A stretch of 64,000 nucleotides of DNA. Source: Actinopolyspora lacussalsi subsp. righensis (lineage in GTDB: Bacteria > Actinomycetota > Actinomycetes > Mycobacteriales > Pseudonocardiaceae). The notes below the pieces were generated by a model. That model made no database searches. It saw only the letters and a program-made list of their open reading frames with translations, and was not told the origin of the DNA. The position numbers were made by a program, and so were the translations under genes. Below, piece after piece: positions 9,574 through 17,812 of this stretch (positions are counted from its first letter, which is position 1; each line of letters begins with the position of its first letter). The stretch covers positions 62,001 to 126,000 of the forward strand of contig NZ_FPAT01000015.1 of assembly GCF_900116555.1 (NCBI RefSeq), in the 5' to 3' direction.

Positions 9574-10020
9574 GTGCTGGTTATGCGCCAACACGCTGTG
9601 AAGCTTTCCAGGTTGATGTTGACAGGGCTGATCGCCGTCCTGGGCCTGCTCGGTCCCGTGGCGGTGGCCTCGGCGGAACCGGTCGCCGAGCGTTCCTCCG
9701 CCGTGCCGGCCGTGGCCGCGTGCGGCAACACTTCCGGCTTCGAACGAGTCGCGCTGTCGTCCCTTCCCCCGGAAGCCACCGACACCGTGCGACTGATTCA
9801 ACAGGGCGGTCCCTACCCCTATCCGGAGGACGGCGGCGTCTTCCACAACTGGGAGGGGATCCTGCCGGACTGCCCGGACGGCTACTACCACGAGTACACG
9901 GTCGATACCCCGGGAATCGACCATCGCGGTGCCCGCCGGTTCGTCGTCGGCTCCGAGGGGGAGTACTTCTACACCGCGGATCACTACGACAGCTTCCGGC
10001 TGACCGACATCGACTCCTGA
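9574..10020 (+). CDS. secreted guanyl-specific ribonuclease, RNase Sa type
   Basis: Extracellular RNase of the barnase/RNase Sa (N1/T1) superfamily, which cleaves RNA after guanosine. Residues 1-34 are a signal peptide (basic start, hydrophobic stretch, cleavage near VASAEP). The mature part follows Streptomyces RNase Sa closely: LPPEATDTVRLI, YYHEYTV with catalytic Glu107, RGARRF with Arg122, and ADHYDSF with His137. The guanine-binding Glu is kept at position 94. The two mature-region cysteines (50 and 100) are not in the Sa C7-C96 arrangement, because the C-terminus has no cysteine. GGCGGAG at 9562-9568 supports GTG 9574; ATG 9583 is an alternative. No barstar-like inhibitor is seen in the window. 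Confidence 0.9.
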   Translation: MLVMRQHAVKLSRLMLTGLIAVLGLLGPVAVASAEPVAERSSAVPAVAACGNTSGFERVALSSLPPEATDTVRLIQQGGPYPYPEDGGVFHNWEGILPDCPDGYYHEYTVDTPGIDHRGARRFVVGSEGEYFYTADHYDSFRLTDIDS

Positions 10021-10030
10021 ATCCCGTGAC

Positions 10031-10073
10031 CGTCGGCACGGCGTCCGGAACCACCGGGGACGCCGTGCCGACG
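10031..10073. terminator. long hairpin between convergent genes
   Basis: A perfect 16-bp inverted repeat (10031-10046 with 10058-10073, 11-base loop) lies between the convergent ribonuclease and K+ channel genes. It should act as a bidirectional terminator; no strong T-run follows, as is common in high-GC actinomycetes. Confidence 0.75.
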
Positions 10074-10112
10074 CTCACGGTACGGATCCGCCACGGCTGT
10101 GAACGGCCCGCC

Positions 10113-11162
10113 TCACGCACCGCGCGAATCGCCCGCCGCACGCACCGCGCGCGCCAGCTGTTCCTGCGAGATCCGCTGGGCGGAGATGTAGTACAGCGTG
10201 CTGCCCGCGGGCAGTCTCGTTCGCCAGGACGGGCTGATGAGCAGTTCGGAGTCGGTCCGCGCGGCCAGCACCGTGGCGTCGTGCCGATCGCCCAGTGCGA
10301 ACTGGCAGGCACCGTAGGAGACCGGGCCCAGTGAATCGGGGAGCCGGCACGAGTAGGTGTTCCCTCCGCCGTGTGTCACCAGTTCGCTGTAAACCTGGGT
10401 GATGCCGGGGTCCAGCAGCTCCTCGGTGATCATGTGCGGGGTGTGCCACTGGACGCAGCGGATCGTGTCGTCCACGTACCGCATGTGCTCGGCCCTGCTC
10501 ATGTCCCGCAGCGCGATCACCGGCTCCAGTGCCGGATTGACGTGGTGCACGCTCACCGCCACGGCGAGGGCCTCGTTGTCGTCGCGCGCGTCGATCAGTA
10601 CCGAACGGGCGCGGTGCAGCCCGGCCCTGTGCAGCACGTCCTCCGCGGTCAGATCGCCGCGCACGAAGCCGATCCCCCGGTCGGGAACGGGATTGTGGTC
10701 CACGTCGTCCCAGGCGCCGAGCACGACCGGATGCCTACCGTCGGCGAGCAGCTCGTCGATTATGCGTTCACTGCGTCCGGCGCCGTATCCCAGCACCACG
10801 ATGTGATCGGATATGTGCAGGCTGCCCGAGCCGCTCATTCTTCTGCCTCTCGCCGTTTCCAGGGTGGTCGCCAGGTGGGTGAACAGGGTGGTCAACGTCG
10901 CGATCCCCCCGACGATGACGTAAACCCCGACGATGTGGCCCCCGGTGGTCTCCGGGTAGAAGTCGCCGTAACCCACCGTGGAGGTGGTGACCAGAAACCA
11001 CCACCAGTAGTTCTCCGGAGCAGTCAGTTCGCTGTCGGCGCGTTCGAACAGCGCCATCAGCGGCCAGCTCGTGAAGAACACGAACGTGATCACCAGAGCA
11101 GGGGTCGTCCATGACCGGATGCTGATCAGACGTTGCAGCAAACGGAACAGTACGGTGGGCAA
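10113..11162 (-). CDS. potassium channel with cytoplasmic RCK (TrkA-N) domain
   Basis: A two-helix K+ channel subunit of 349 residues. A first membrane helix (about 21-38) and a pore loop with the K+ selectivity filter TVGYGD (62-67) are followed by a second helix (about 77-95). A cytoplasmic TrkA-N/RCK Rossmann domain begins near residue 122 (IVVLGYGAGRS) and a C-terminal ligand-sensing region follows. The protein is expected in the cytoplasmic membrane as a tetramer gated by a nucleotide or ion bound to the RCK ring. Monocistronic by context, with the long hairpin at its 3' side. Confidence 0.9.
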   Translation of the reverse strand: MPTVLFRLLQRLISIRSWTTPALVITFVFFTSWPLMALFERADSELTAPENYWWWFLVTTSTVGYGDFYPETTGGHIVGVYVIVGGIATLTTLFTHLATTLETARGRRMSGSGSLHISDHIVVLGYGAGRSERIIDELLADGRHPVVLGAWDDVDHNPVPDRGIGFVRGDLTAEDVLHRAGLHRARSVLIDARDDNEALAVAVSVHHVNPALEPVIALRDMSRAEHMRYVDDTIRCVQWHTPHMITEELLDPGITQVYSELVTHGGGNTYSCRLPDSLGPVSYGACQFALGDRHDATVLAARTDSELLISPSWRTRLPAGSTLYYISAQRISQEQLARAVRAAGDSRGA

Positions 11163-11446
11163 CGGGACCTCCCGCCGGATCGTGACACTGGTCTTCGCCC
11201 AGTTTCGATTACCCGCCGGTCCGGTCTCCCACCGGTGTCCCGGTGACGCGTGTTGGACACGCGGCTCCGGATATCCCGCATCCCGCCGGTGCGGCCGGGC
11301 AGACTGGGATCACACATGGTCGGCTCGTGTGACCGGTTCGAAACCACCGGATCGCGGGGTGATCGATACCCGGATCCGTGCGTTCTGAGAGCCTGAACGG
11401 GCCTGGCAAGTATCCTTCGGGTGAATACGACTGCAGGGAGATCGAC

Positions 11447-12190
11447 GTGTACCGGGTGTTCGAGGCGCTCGACGAGCTCGTCACGATCGTCGAGGAAGCG
11501 CGAAGTGTTCCGATGACCTCCGGGTGCGTCGTGCCGCGCGGCGACGTGTTGGAGCTGCTCGACGAGGTTCGCGATTCCTACCCTTCGGAGCTCGACGACG
11601 CGCAGGACGTGCTCGATCACCGGGACGAACTGGTGAACAAGGCCAAGACCGAGGCCGATGACAGCCTCAGTACCGCACGTTCCGAAGCGGAGAAGACGTC
11701 CTCCGAGGCCAGGGCCGAGGCGGAGAAGATGCTCGCCGACGCCAGGGAGCGGGCCGACGAGATCGTCGCCCAGGCCCGGGCCGACGCCGAACAGACCATC
11801 AACAACGCGCGCCGCGAGTACGAGGACTACATCGCTCGCGCGCAGTCCGAGTCCGACCGGATGGTGCAGGCCGGCCGCGCCGCTTACGACCAGTCCATCC
11901 ACGAGGGGCGTTCGGAGCAGGCCCGCCTGGTTTCCGAGACCGAGGTGGTCCAGCAGTCGCAGCACGAGGCCAAACGCGTGGTCGACGAGGCACATGAGGA
12001 GGCCGAGCGGCTGCGCGGCGACTGCGACGCCTACGTCGACTCCCGGCTGGCCGACTTCGAGGAACTTCTCGGACGTACGCTGCGCACGGTCGGCAAGGGC
12101 AGGCAGCAGCTCCGACGTCCCATCAGCGCGCCCTTCGACTACGAGGAGTGGCAGACCTCCGAGCACGGCGCCGCTGTCAGCGAGCACTGA
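11447..12190 (+). CDS. sepIVA: DivIVA-like coiled-coil septation protein (SepIVA family)
   Basis: A 247-residue, highly charged protein. A short N-terminal DivIVA-like segment (YRVFEALDELVTIVEEA) is followed by a long coiled coil rich in Ala/Glu/Arg with imperfect ARAEAEKMLADARERA-type repeats (about 60-200). The family, including mycobacterial SepIVA (Rv2927c), helps organise septation and polar growth. GTG 11447 is chosen because AGGGAG at 11435-11440 precedes it by six bases and conserved sequence begins there. The neighbours (DUF177, rpmF, rnc, mutM) match the mycobacterial order, supporting orthology. Confidence 0.85.
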   Translation: MYRVFEALDELVTIVEEARSVPMTSGCVVPRGDVLELLDEVRDSYPSELDDAQDVLDHRDELVNKAKTEADDSLSTARSEAEKTSSEARAEAEKMLADARERADEIVAQARADAEQTINNARREYEDYIARAQSESDRMVQAGRAAYDQSIHEGRSEQARLVSETEVVQQSQHEAKRVVDEAHEEAERLRGDCDAYVDSRLADFEELLGRTLRTVGKGRQQLRRPISAPFDYEEWQTSEHGAAVSEH

Positions 12191-12507
12191 CTCCCGGCCG
12201 GTGACCGCCCGTGTCACCGGTGCGGTCGCGCCCCACGCCGTCGCCTCCCGAGCCCGGTCGGGCTTCGGGTGTGTTGTCGCTCATCGTGCGCATCAGCCGT
12301 GTGGTTTCGGTCGACGGCTCCCGGTGGCGTAGCCTGAGGGGTGGTTCTGCTCGGCCCCGGCCGGTCCCTCCGCTCGAAAAAGGCGAGCGCTCGTGGTCCG
12401 GCGACGTGAGGTGCTTGTCGGGGATCGCTCGTCGGTGGACCGGTGATCCGCCGAGCTCGGTTCCGAGCGGGTCCAGCAATCGCGAAACAGCCTAGCCGAA
12501 ACCACAG
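12191..12507. other. intergenic region with a hairpin after sepIVA
   Basis: No gene is seen in these 317 bp. An imperfect hairpin at 12247-12269 (a 10-bp arm with one bulged base and a two-base centre) could end sepIVA transcription. A TAGCCT hexamer near 12331-12336 is a possible -10 for the DUF177-rpmF operon, without a clear -35. Confidence 0.4.
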
Positions 12508-13083
12508 ATGCCTCAGAAACACGAAGTCGTGCGATCCGCACCGGACGGTCCGTGGGTGATAGACACCCGGGAGTTCGGCCGCAGTCCCGGTACGAGTCGC
12601 AACTACACCCGTACACCCCCGGCCCCGGCCGGTTTCGGTCTCGACATGGTCCGGGTGCCGGAGGGAGATCCGATCGAGCTCGATCTGCTGCTGGAGGCAG
12701 TGGTCGAGGGCGTGTTGGTATCCGGTACCGTCAGGGCGAACGCTAGCGGCGAGTGCGCGCGGTGTCTCGACCCGATTTCCGAGGATGTCGACGTCGAGCT
12801 GCGGGAGCTGTTCGCCTATCCGGACAGCGCCACCGACACCAGCACCGATGAGGACGAAGTCAGCCGGATGTCCGGTGATCTGATCGATCTGGAGCCGGTG
12901 GTCCGGGACACGGTGTTGCCGTCGATGCCCACCGCCCCGCTGTGCTCGCCCGACTGTCCGGGACTGTGTTCCGGATGCGGTGCCAAATGGGCCGATCTCG
13001 GTCCGGAACACCATCATGAGACGATTGATCCTCGCTGGGCCGCATTGCGTGAGCGGTTCGGTGGGACCGAAGAGGAGAAGTAG
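12508..13083 (+). CDS. YceD/DUF177 family protein
   Basis: DUF177 (YceD) proteins are encoded just before rpmF across bacteria and are linked to 23S rRNA accumulation. The 191 residues carry the family core [10 protein letters not shown] near the middle and a C-terminal cysteine cluster [16 protein letters not shown], probably a zinc site. The gene ends two bases before the rpmF start, implying translational coupling. The molecular role is not settled. Confidence 0.88.
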   Translation: MPQKHEVVRSAPDGPWVIDTREFGRSPGTSRNYTRTPPAPAGFGLDMVRVPEGDPIELDLLLEAVVEGVLVSGTVRANASGECARCLDPISEDVDVELRELFAYPDSATDTSTDEDEVSRMSGDLIDLEPVVRDTVLPSMPTAPLCSPDCPGLCSGCGAKWADLGPEHHHETIDPRWAALRERFGGTEEEK

Positions 13084-13085
13084 CC

Positions 13086-13268
13086 GTGGCTGTCCCCAAG
13101 CACAAGGTTTCCCGGTCGAACACCCGTAAGCGCCGTTCGCAGTGGAAGGCCTCCGCTCCGACCCTGCGGGCGTGCCCCAACCGGGCCTGCCGTGAGATGA
13201 AGCTCCCGCACGTCGCCTGCCCATCCTGCGGTCAGTACAAGGGCCGTCAGGTCAGCAACCCTGCCTGA
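13086..13268 (+). CDS. rpmF: 50S ribosomal protein bL32
   Basis: A 60-residue basic ribosomal protein starting [20 protein letters not shown]. It has the zinc-ribbon (C+) form: CPNRAC then CPSCGQYKG. Actinobacteria often have a second, cysteine-free L32 elsewhere for zinc starvation; none is in this window. The GTG start lies two bases after the DUF177 stop and rnc follows after 12 bases, forming a DUF177-rpmF-rnc operon. Confidence 0.97.
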   Translation: MAVPKHKVSRSNTRKRRSQWKASAPTLRACPNRACREMKLPHVACPSCGQYKGRQVSNPA

Positions 13269-13280
13269 TAGGCGCCGAGA

Positions 13281-14039
13281 GTGGGGGGAAAGCAACAGTC
13301 CCGGGACCGTGAATCGGACCGGTCTGCGTTGGTAGCGGCTCTCGGCGTCGATTTCGACGCCGAGATGCTCACGCTTGCCCTGACACACCGTTCCTACGCC
13401 TACGAGAACGGCGGCTTGGAGCCCAACGAACGGTTGGAGTTCCTGGGGGATGCCGTACTCGGACTGGTGATCACCGATCACCTGTATCGTGACCACCCCG
13501 ATCTTCCCGAGGGGCAACTCGCCAAGCTGCGGGCGAGCGTGGTCAACATGCACGCGCTCGCCGGTGTGGCTCGTGAACTGGGCGAGGGTGGTCTGGGGCA
13601 GTACCTGCTGCTGGGACGTGGCGAGGAGCTCACCGGAGGCAGGGACAAGGCCAGCATCCTGGCCGACTCGCTGGAAGCGGTTCTCGGAGCCGTTTATCTG
13701 CAGCACGGGTTGGAGACCTCCCGTGCGGTGATCCACCGGTTGTTCGACTCGTTGCTGGCCGAGGCGCCCATGCTCGGTGCGGGCCTGGACTGGAAAACCA
13801 GTCTGCAGGAGCTGACCGCATCGGCCGGTCTGGGAGTCCCGGACTACCGGATCGACGAGCAGGGTCCGGACCACCGCAAGGAGTTCAGCGCCTACGCCGT
13901 CGTCAACGGTGAAGTCCTGGGGCAGGGCGACGGTCGAACCAAGAAGGACGCGGAGCAGAAGGCGGCGCAGACCGCCTGGCGCACGCTGTCGGACCAGCTC
14001 AACGGCGCGGCCGGTGCGGGCGGTACTCCCGAGCGGTAG
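13281..14039 (+). CDS. rnc: ribonuclease III
   Basis: Double-strand-specific endoribonuclease that processes rRNA precursors. The 252 residues have the RNase III domain with signature [13 protein letters not shown] near residue 50 and second acidic site [15 protein letters not shown] near 117. A C-terminal dsRNA-binding domain follows ([10 protein letters not shown] to [12 protein letters not shown]). The start is GTG 13281. Transcribed with rpmF; mutM follows about 90 bp later. Confidence 0.96.
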   Translation: MGGKQQSRDRESDRSALVAALGVDFDAEMLTLALTHRSYAYENGGLEPNERLEFLGDAVLGLVITDHLYRDHPDLPEGQLAKLRASVVNMHALAGVARELGEGGLGQYLLLGRGEELTGGRDKASILADSLEAVLGAVYLQHGLETSRAVIHRLFDSLLAEAPMLGAGLDWKTSLQELTASAGLGVPDYRIDEQGPDHRKEFSAYAVVNGEVLGQGDGRTKKDAEQKAAQTAWRTLSDQLNGAAGAGGTPER

Positions 14040-14130
14040 GCGGCGTGGGTTCGAGGGGCCCGGCCGGGGGAGACCCGGCTGGTGACGCCCCGGTGCACGG
14101 CAGCCGTGAATCGTGTTCGAGGATGGCCTC

Positions 14131-15066
14131 GTGCCAGAACTACCCGAAGTCGAAGTCGTCCGCAGTGGGGTCGCCGAGCACGTCTCGGGCCGCAAACTGG
14201 CCGGTGTCGAGGTGTTGCACTCGCGTGCCGTGCGTAGACATCTCCCGGGGCCGGAGGATTTCGCGTCCGTGCTGGTCGGTCGAGTCGTCGAGAGCGTTCG
14301 CAGGCGTGGCAAGTACCTCTGGTTGTCGTTGGGGGCCTCGGGAACCCCCGACAGCGGGTCCCCGGCAGCGGGACAGGTGATCGCGGGGGACCAGGCGATC
14401 GCGGGGGGACAGGCGGTACTCGCTCATCTCGGGATGAGCGGTCAGCTGTTGATACAGCCGCGCCGGGCCGACGACGAGAAGCACCTGCGCGTGAGGTTCC
14501 GTTTCGAGGACGAGGGTCCCGAGCTGCGATTCGTCGATCAACGGACTTTCGGCGGGTTGAGCCTCACCGAGCTGGTTCCCTCGGCGGACCTCGCCGTGCC
14601 CGACTCCATCGGGCACATCGCGGCCGACCCGCTGGAGCCCGCCTTCGACCGGGAAGCGGTCGTACGGCTCCTCCGCTCCCGCAGGACGGGCATCAAACGA
14701 GCCCTGTTGGACCAGAACCTGATCTCCGGAATCGGCAACATCTACGCCGACGAGGCGCTCTGGCGTGCCCGGTTGCACTGGGCGCACCCCACGGCCGCGC
14801 TGGGGGACGAGCAGGTCCACCGCCTGTTGGACTCGGTGGTGGAGGTCCTCGGCGAGGCGCTCGTCGCGGGTGGAACCTCGTTCGACTCGCTGTACGTCAA
14901 CGTCAACGGTCGGTCCGGTTACTTCAGCCGTTCCCTGTCGGTCTACGGCCGCGCCGGTTCGCCGTGTCCACGCTGTGGTGCCTCGGTCCGGCGTGAGGCG
15001 TTCACCAACCGTTCCTCGTACAGCTGTCCCGGTTGCCAGCCGGTTCCGTCCGAACCCCACTGGTGA
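14131..15066 (+). CDS. mutM: formamidopyrimidine-DNA glycosylase (Fpg/MutM)
   Basis: Base-excision repair enzyme removing 8-oxoguanine and formamidopyrimidines. GTG 14131 is the correct start, because the family needs Pro2 as catalytic nucleophile and the protein then reads [10 protein letters not shown] with Glu3 in place. The 311 residues include [16 protein letters not shown] (helix-two-turn-helix, near 200) and the C-terminal zinc finger CPRC...CPGC. The region after GASGTPD (about residues 70-90) carries a small Gly/Ala/Gln repeat-like insert ([10 protein letters not shown]). Confidence 0.95.
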   Translation: MPELPEVEVVRSGVAEHVSGRKLAGVEVLHSRAVRRHLPGPEDFASVLVGRVVESVRRRGKYLWLSLGASGTPDSGSPAAGQVIAGDQAIAGGQAVLAHLGMSGQLLIQPRRADDEKHLRVRFRFEDEGPELRFVDQRTFGGLSLTELVPSADLAVPDSIGHIAADPLEPAFDREAVVRLLRSRRTGIKRALLDQNLISGIGNIYADEALWRARLHWAHPTAALGDEQVHRLLDSVVEVLGEALVAGGTSFDSLYVNVNGRSGYFSRSLSVYGRAGSPCPRCGASVRREAFTNRSSYSCPGCQPVPSEPHW

Positions 15067-15107
15067 GGCGCACCCGGTGGCACGGTGACCCTTCCGGCGT
15101 CCGGGGC

Positions 15108-15133
15108 GGTGGGGCGGTGGAAACCGCCCCACC
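15108..15133. terminator. hairpin with GGAA tetraloop after mutM
   Basis: Perfect 11-bp stem (15108-15118 with 15123-15133) closed by a GGAA (GNRA-type) loop. It lies between mutM and the convergent asparagine synthetase remnant and is a likely terminator for mutM. Confidence 0.65.
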
Positions 15134-15184
15134 ACACGCGTCTGCCCGTGCGTCGTTCACTCGGTCGAACGAGCCCGCGGCTGA

Positions 15185-15631
15185 TCAGACCTTGCTCTCC
15201 GGCCCGTGCTGTTCCAGCCATATCGACATGTCCAGGAACCGTTCCAACACGTCGCGCGTACCGCTGTCCACCTCCCGGGCGGGAGTCGTCACCGCTTCCC
15301 GGATCCATCGCTCGTTCAGCAGCGAGAGAGCCGGATCGTCGGCGCGCAGCAGTTCCCCGGCCTGTCGCTGCAGTTCGACGGTGTAGTTCGGATCCTGGGT
15401 AGAGGGATAGGGGCTTTTGACTCTGTCGAGCACCGAACGCGGCAGGACGTCGGCCACCGCGCCGCGCAACAGGCTTTTCTCCCCGCCGTCGTGGGTTTTC
15501 AGCGACCAGTGGGCGTTGAACACGTACTCCACCAGGCGGTGATCGCGGAACGGTACCCGGACCTCCAGACCCACCGCCATGCTCATCCGGTCCGTGCGGT
15601 CCAGCAGGATTCGCACGAACCGGTGAACCCC
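15185..15631 (-). pseudogene. C-terminal remnant of asparagine synthetase (AsnB)
   Basis: About 145 residues match the synthetase domain tail of glutamine-hydrolysing asparagine synthetases: RTDRMSMAVGLEVRVPFRDH, then LLRGAVADVLPRSVLDRVKSPYP and FLDMSIWLEQHG at the end. The N-terminal glutaminase domain and the ATP-pyrophosphatase loop are absent. Upstream (15632-15937) the open frame is only antisense to the plus-strand kinase gene and looks nothing like AsnB. This is a truncated relic, not a working enzyme, unless the domain has been re-used. Confidence 0.75.
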
Positions 15632-15753
15632 GGCCGGGTTCCCGTTTCCGGAAGTGACGCGAACCGGTTCGCCGGGGCCGGTAGCCTGATCACATGGCAG
15701 GTTCCGGGGTGTTCGGCCTCGGGCGTTTCGACGGTGTTCGAAAGGACGGACTC

Positions 15754-16425
15754 GTGACGGGACAACCGCGACGGTCGCCCGTCGTCCACCGCGAGGGGCT
15801 GGACGAACTACTCGAACGCGCCCGGGAACTCGCCCGCGACGGCAGGCGCCGGATTCTCGGGATAGCCGGTCCGCCGGCGGCGGGAAAGGGAAGGCTCGCG
15901 GACAAGCTGCTACGGGGACTGGGCGACAGCGCGGCACTCGTCCCGATGGACGGGTTCCACCTCGCCGGTGCCGAACTGCGCAGGCTGGGCAGGCAGAACC
16001 GGAAGGGGGCGCCGGACACCTTCGACGTGGCGGGCTACCTGTCGTTGCTGCGCCGACTGCGTGCCCAGACCGGGGGAGGGAGTGACGAGGTCGTCTACGC
16101 CCCGGAGTTCCACCGCTCCGTCGAGGAGTCCTACGCCGGTTCCATCCCGATCTCCGCCGAGGTGCCGTTGGTGCTGACCGAGGGCAACTACCTGCTGCTG
16201 GACCGGGAGCCCTGGACCGAGGTGCGCGGCCTGCTCGACGAGTGCTGGTACCTGGAACCGGACGACGGCAAGCGGATCGGACGGTTGATCGCGCGCCACG
16301 TCCGCAACGGGATGTCGCGCGGCCGCGCGCGGGAGTGGGTGATGCGCAGCGACGAGCGCAACGCGGCGCTGATCGCCGAGAGCAGGGGAAACGCCGACCT
16401 GGTGATCCCGGGGGACATCGGGTAG
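15754..16425 (+). CDS. P-loop nucleoside/nucleotide kinase family protein
   Basis: A 223-residue P-loop kinase of the uridine kinase/pantothenate kinase-like group. It has Walker A GPPAAGKG near residue 30, the VPMDGFHL segment that holds a substrate-binding Asp in this family, YAPEFHRSVEE, and LTEGNYLLLD followed by a lid-type region with many arginines. Family members are annotated as fructose- or nucleoside-type kinases; the substrate cannot be chosen here. GTG 15754 is preferred (AAGGA nearby); an upstream ATG at 15694 would add 20 poorly conserved residues. Confidence 0.82.
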   Translation: MTGQPRRSPVVHREGLDELLERARELARDGRRRILGIAGPPAAGKGRLADKLLRGLGDSAALVPMDGFHLAGAELRRLGRQNRKGAPDTFDVAGYLSLLRRLRAQTGGGSDEVVYAPEFHRSVEESYAGSIPISAEVPLVLTEGNYLLLDREPWTEVRGLLDECWYLEPDDGKRIGRLIARHVRNGMSRGRAREWVMRSDERNAALIAESRGNADLVIPGDIG

Positions 16426-16451
16426 CCGTTCCCCGTTCCCGCGGTCTCGGC

Positions 16452-17156
16452 TCAGACCGTCCTCGTGCTCGAGGGTTCGAGCGGCGTGGTGGACGGCGCG
16501 GGCGAAGTGCTCTCCGGCGAACTCGCGGTCACCTGGGTATCGCTGCTCTCCTGAGTGCTTTCCGAGGCGCTGTTCTTGGTTTCGTTCTCGGGTTCGTCGC
16601 CCTGCTCGGTCTCGGAACTGGTGGTCTCAGTCGGTTCCGTGGTGGGCTCTGTTGTGGGTTCGGTCTGCGTATCCGTGGGATCTGATGGCTGCGTGTTCGT
16701 GGGTTCGGTCTGCGTATCCGTGGGATCCTTGGGCTCGGTAGGCGAGGGTGTGGAATCACCGTCGTCGTGAGTCTCTGTTGTCCCCCTGCTCGGATCCTGT
16801 TCAGAGATACCTTCCCGCCTGTCCGGGCGGTCCTCGCGTGATATGTCGCTCGACTCGTCCGCGGTTTCCCCACCCGCCGCGGGCACTCCGCCGTGGGGCG
16901 TTTCGGATGAGCTGGAGCTCGGTTTCCGCGAACTCGCCGTGTCCTCCCGCGAACCGGTGCTCTCGTAGCTCGTCGAGTTGGCCGCGCCGCCGGTCGACTC
17001 GGACAGCGAGGCTTCCCGCTGTTCCACGTTGCCCAGTGCGACGGCCGCCATCGTCGAGAACGCGGTCGCGACCATCACCCCCGAACCGGCGAGTACCGCC
17101 AGGCGTTTCGACAGGGCGTTCCGGTCCTCGTGGAGTGGATCCATCGGGTTGCTCAC
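16452..17156 (-). CDS. membrane-anchored Ser/Thr/Glu/Pro-rich low-complexity protein
   Basis: The 234 residues start with a short cytoplasmic part and one hydrophobic segment (about 18-43). About 190 residues of Ser/Thr/Glu/Pro-rich low complexity follow, including PTDTQTEPT and TTEPT repeats. A 27-bp sequence occurs twice without change at 16656-16682 and 16701-16727. The layout suggests a surface-exposed, possibly glycosylated stalk anchored by an uncleaved N-terminal helix. No known domain is recognised. The opposite strand has no better frame. Confidence 0.6.
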   Translation of the reverse strand: MSNPMDPLHEDRNALSKRLAVLAGSGVMVATAFSTMAAVALGNVEQREASLSESTGGAANSTSYESTGSREDTASSRKPSSSSSETPHGGVPAAGGETADESSDISREDRPDRREGISEQDPSRGTTETHDDGDSTPSPTEPKDPTDTQTEPTNTQPSDPTDTQTEPTTEPTTEPTETTSSETEQGDEPENETKNSASESTQESSDTQVTASSPESTSPAPSTTPLEPSSTRTV

Positions 17157-17398
17157 TCGTCCTCGCGTCCGTAGGTGGTGTCCCGGCGGGCGGGTGCCAC
17201 GGTTCCCCGGTGGCCGCGTGAGCCGTCGGGGTGGCCGCGTTCGTCCGGATTACGGTAGCTATCCGGCACCCGTCCGCCGATGCCGGGGTGGGCCGCCGTC
17301 CGGCGCAGTCGCGATTCCCGCGTCGGAACCAGCGGAAGGCATCATCGGTACCACCTCACACGACGAGAACGACTACGACAAGGAGCGGTTGCCCGGAC

Positions 17399-17692
17399 AT
17401 GTCGGAAGGAACCGAAGCCGAACCCAGCAGGTTGACCGCCTGGGTGCACGGTCGCGTACAGGGAGTAGGGTTCCGGTGGTGGACACGGTCGCGTGCCCTG
17501 GAGCTGGGGCTGGCCGGTAGCGCGACGAATCTGCCGGGGGGCCGTGTCGAAGTGGTCGCCGAAGGACCCCGACACGCCTGCGAAAGATTGCTGGAACTCC
17601 TTCGATCGGGTGATACACCGGGAGTTGTCGAGCATGTCGCCGACCAGTGGGCACCACCACGTGGTGGACTCTCCGGGTTCGTCGAACGGTGA
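17399..17692 (+). CDS. acyP: acylphosphatase
   Basis: Small cytoplasmic enzyme (97 residues) hydrolysing acyl phosphates. The signature is complete: HGRVQGVGFRWW with the phosphate-binding Arg, and NLPGGRVEVVAEG with the catalytic Asn of the T-N-x2-G-x-V motif. Start ATG 17399; the longer frame upstream shows no homology. In mycobacteria acyP sits just upstream of smc, as here. Confidence 0.94.
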   Translation: MSEGTEAEPSRLTAWVHGRVQGVGFRWWTRSRALELGLAGSATNLPGGRVEVVAEGPRHACERLLELLRSGDTPGVVEHVADQWAPPRGGLSGFVER

Positions 17693-17812
17693 GTTCCGCG
17701 GGACTCGGTCCTCGGTCCGGAGCGGTGCCGTCTGCCCCGGCACCGGCGGTTTCTCCCGAGCGCCCGGCAGTAGCGCACAGCCGTCATTTCGCGGGAAGGT
17801 CGTTGAGCAGCG

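Noticed and set aside
9009-10020. GNAT plus ribonuclease as a toxin-antitoxin pair
   Set aside because: The genes are divergent, the ribonuclease has a signal peptide and acts outside the cell, and the GNAT looks like an ordinary acetyltransferase.
11325-11350. GGTTCGAAACC sequence resembling a tRNA T-arm
   Set aside because: No acceptor, D or anticodon arms could be built around it.
15632-15937. N-terminal 100 codons of the minus-strand frame that contains the AsnB remnant
   Set aside because: Arg/Pro-rich, without AsnB similarity, and antisense to the kinase gene; only the C-terminal part is homologous.
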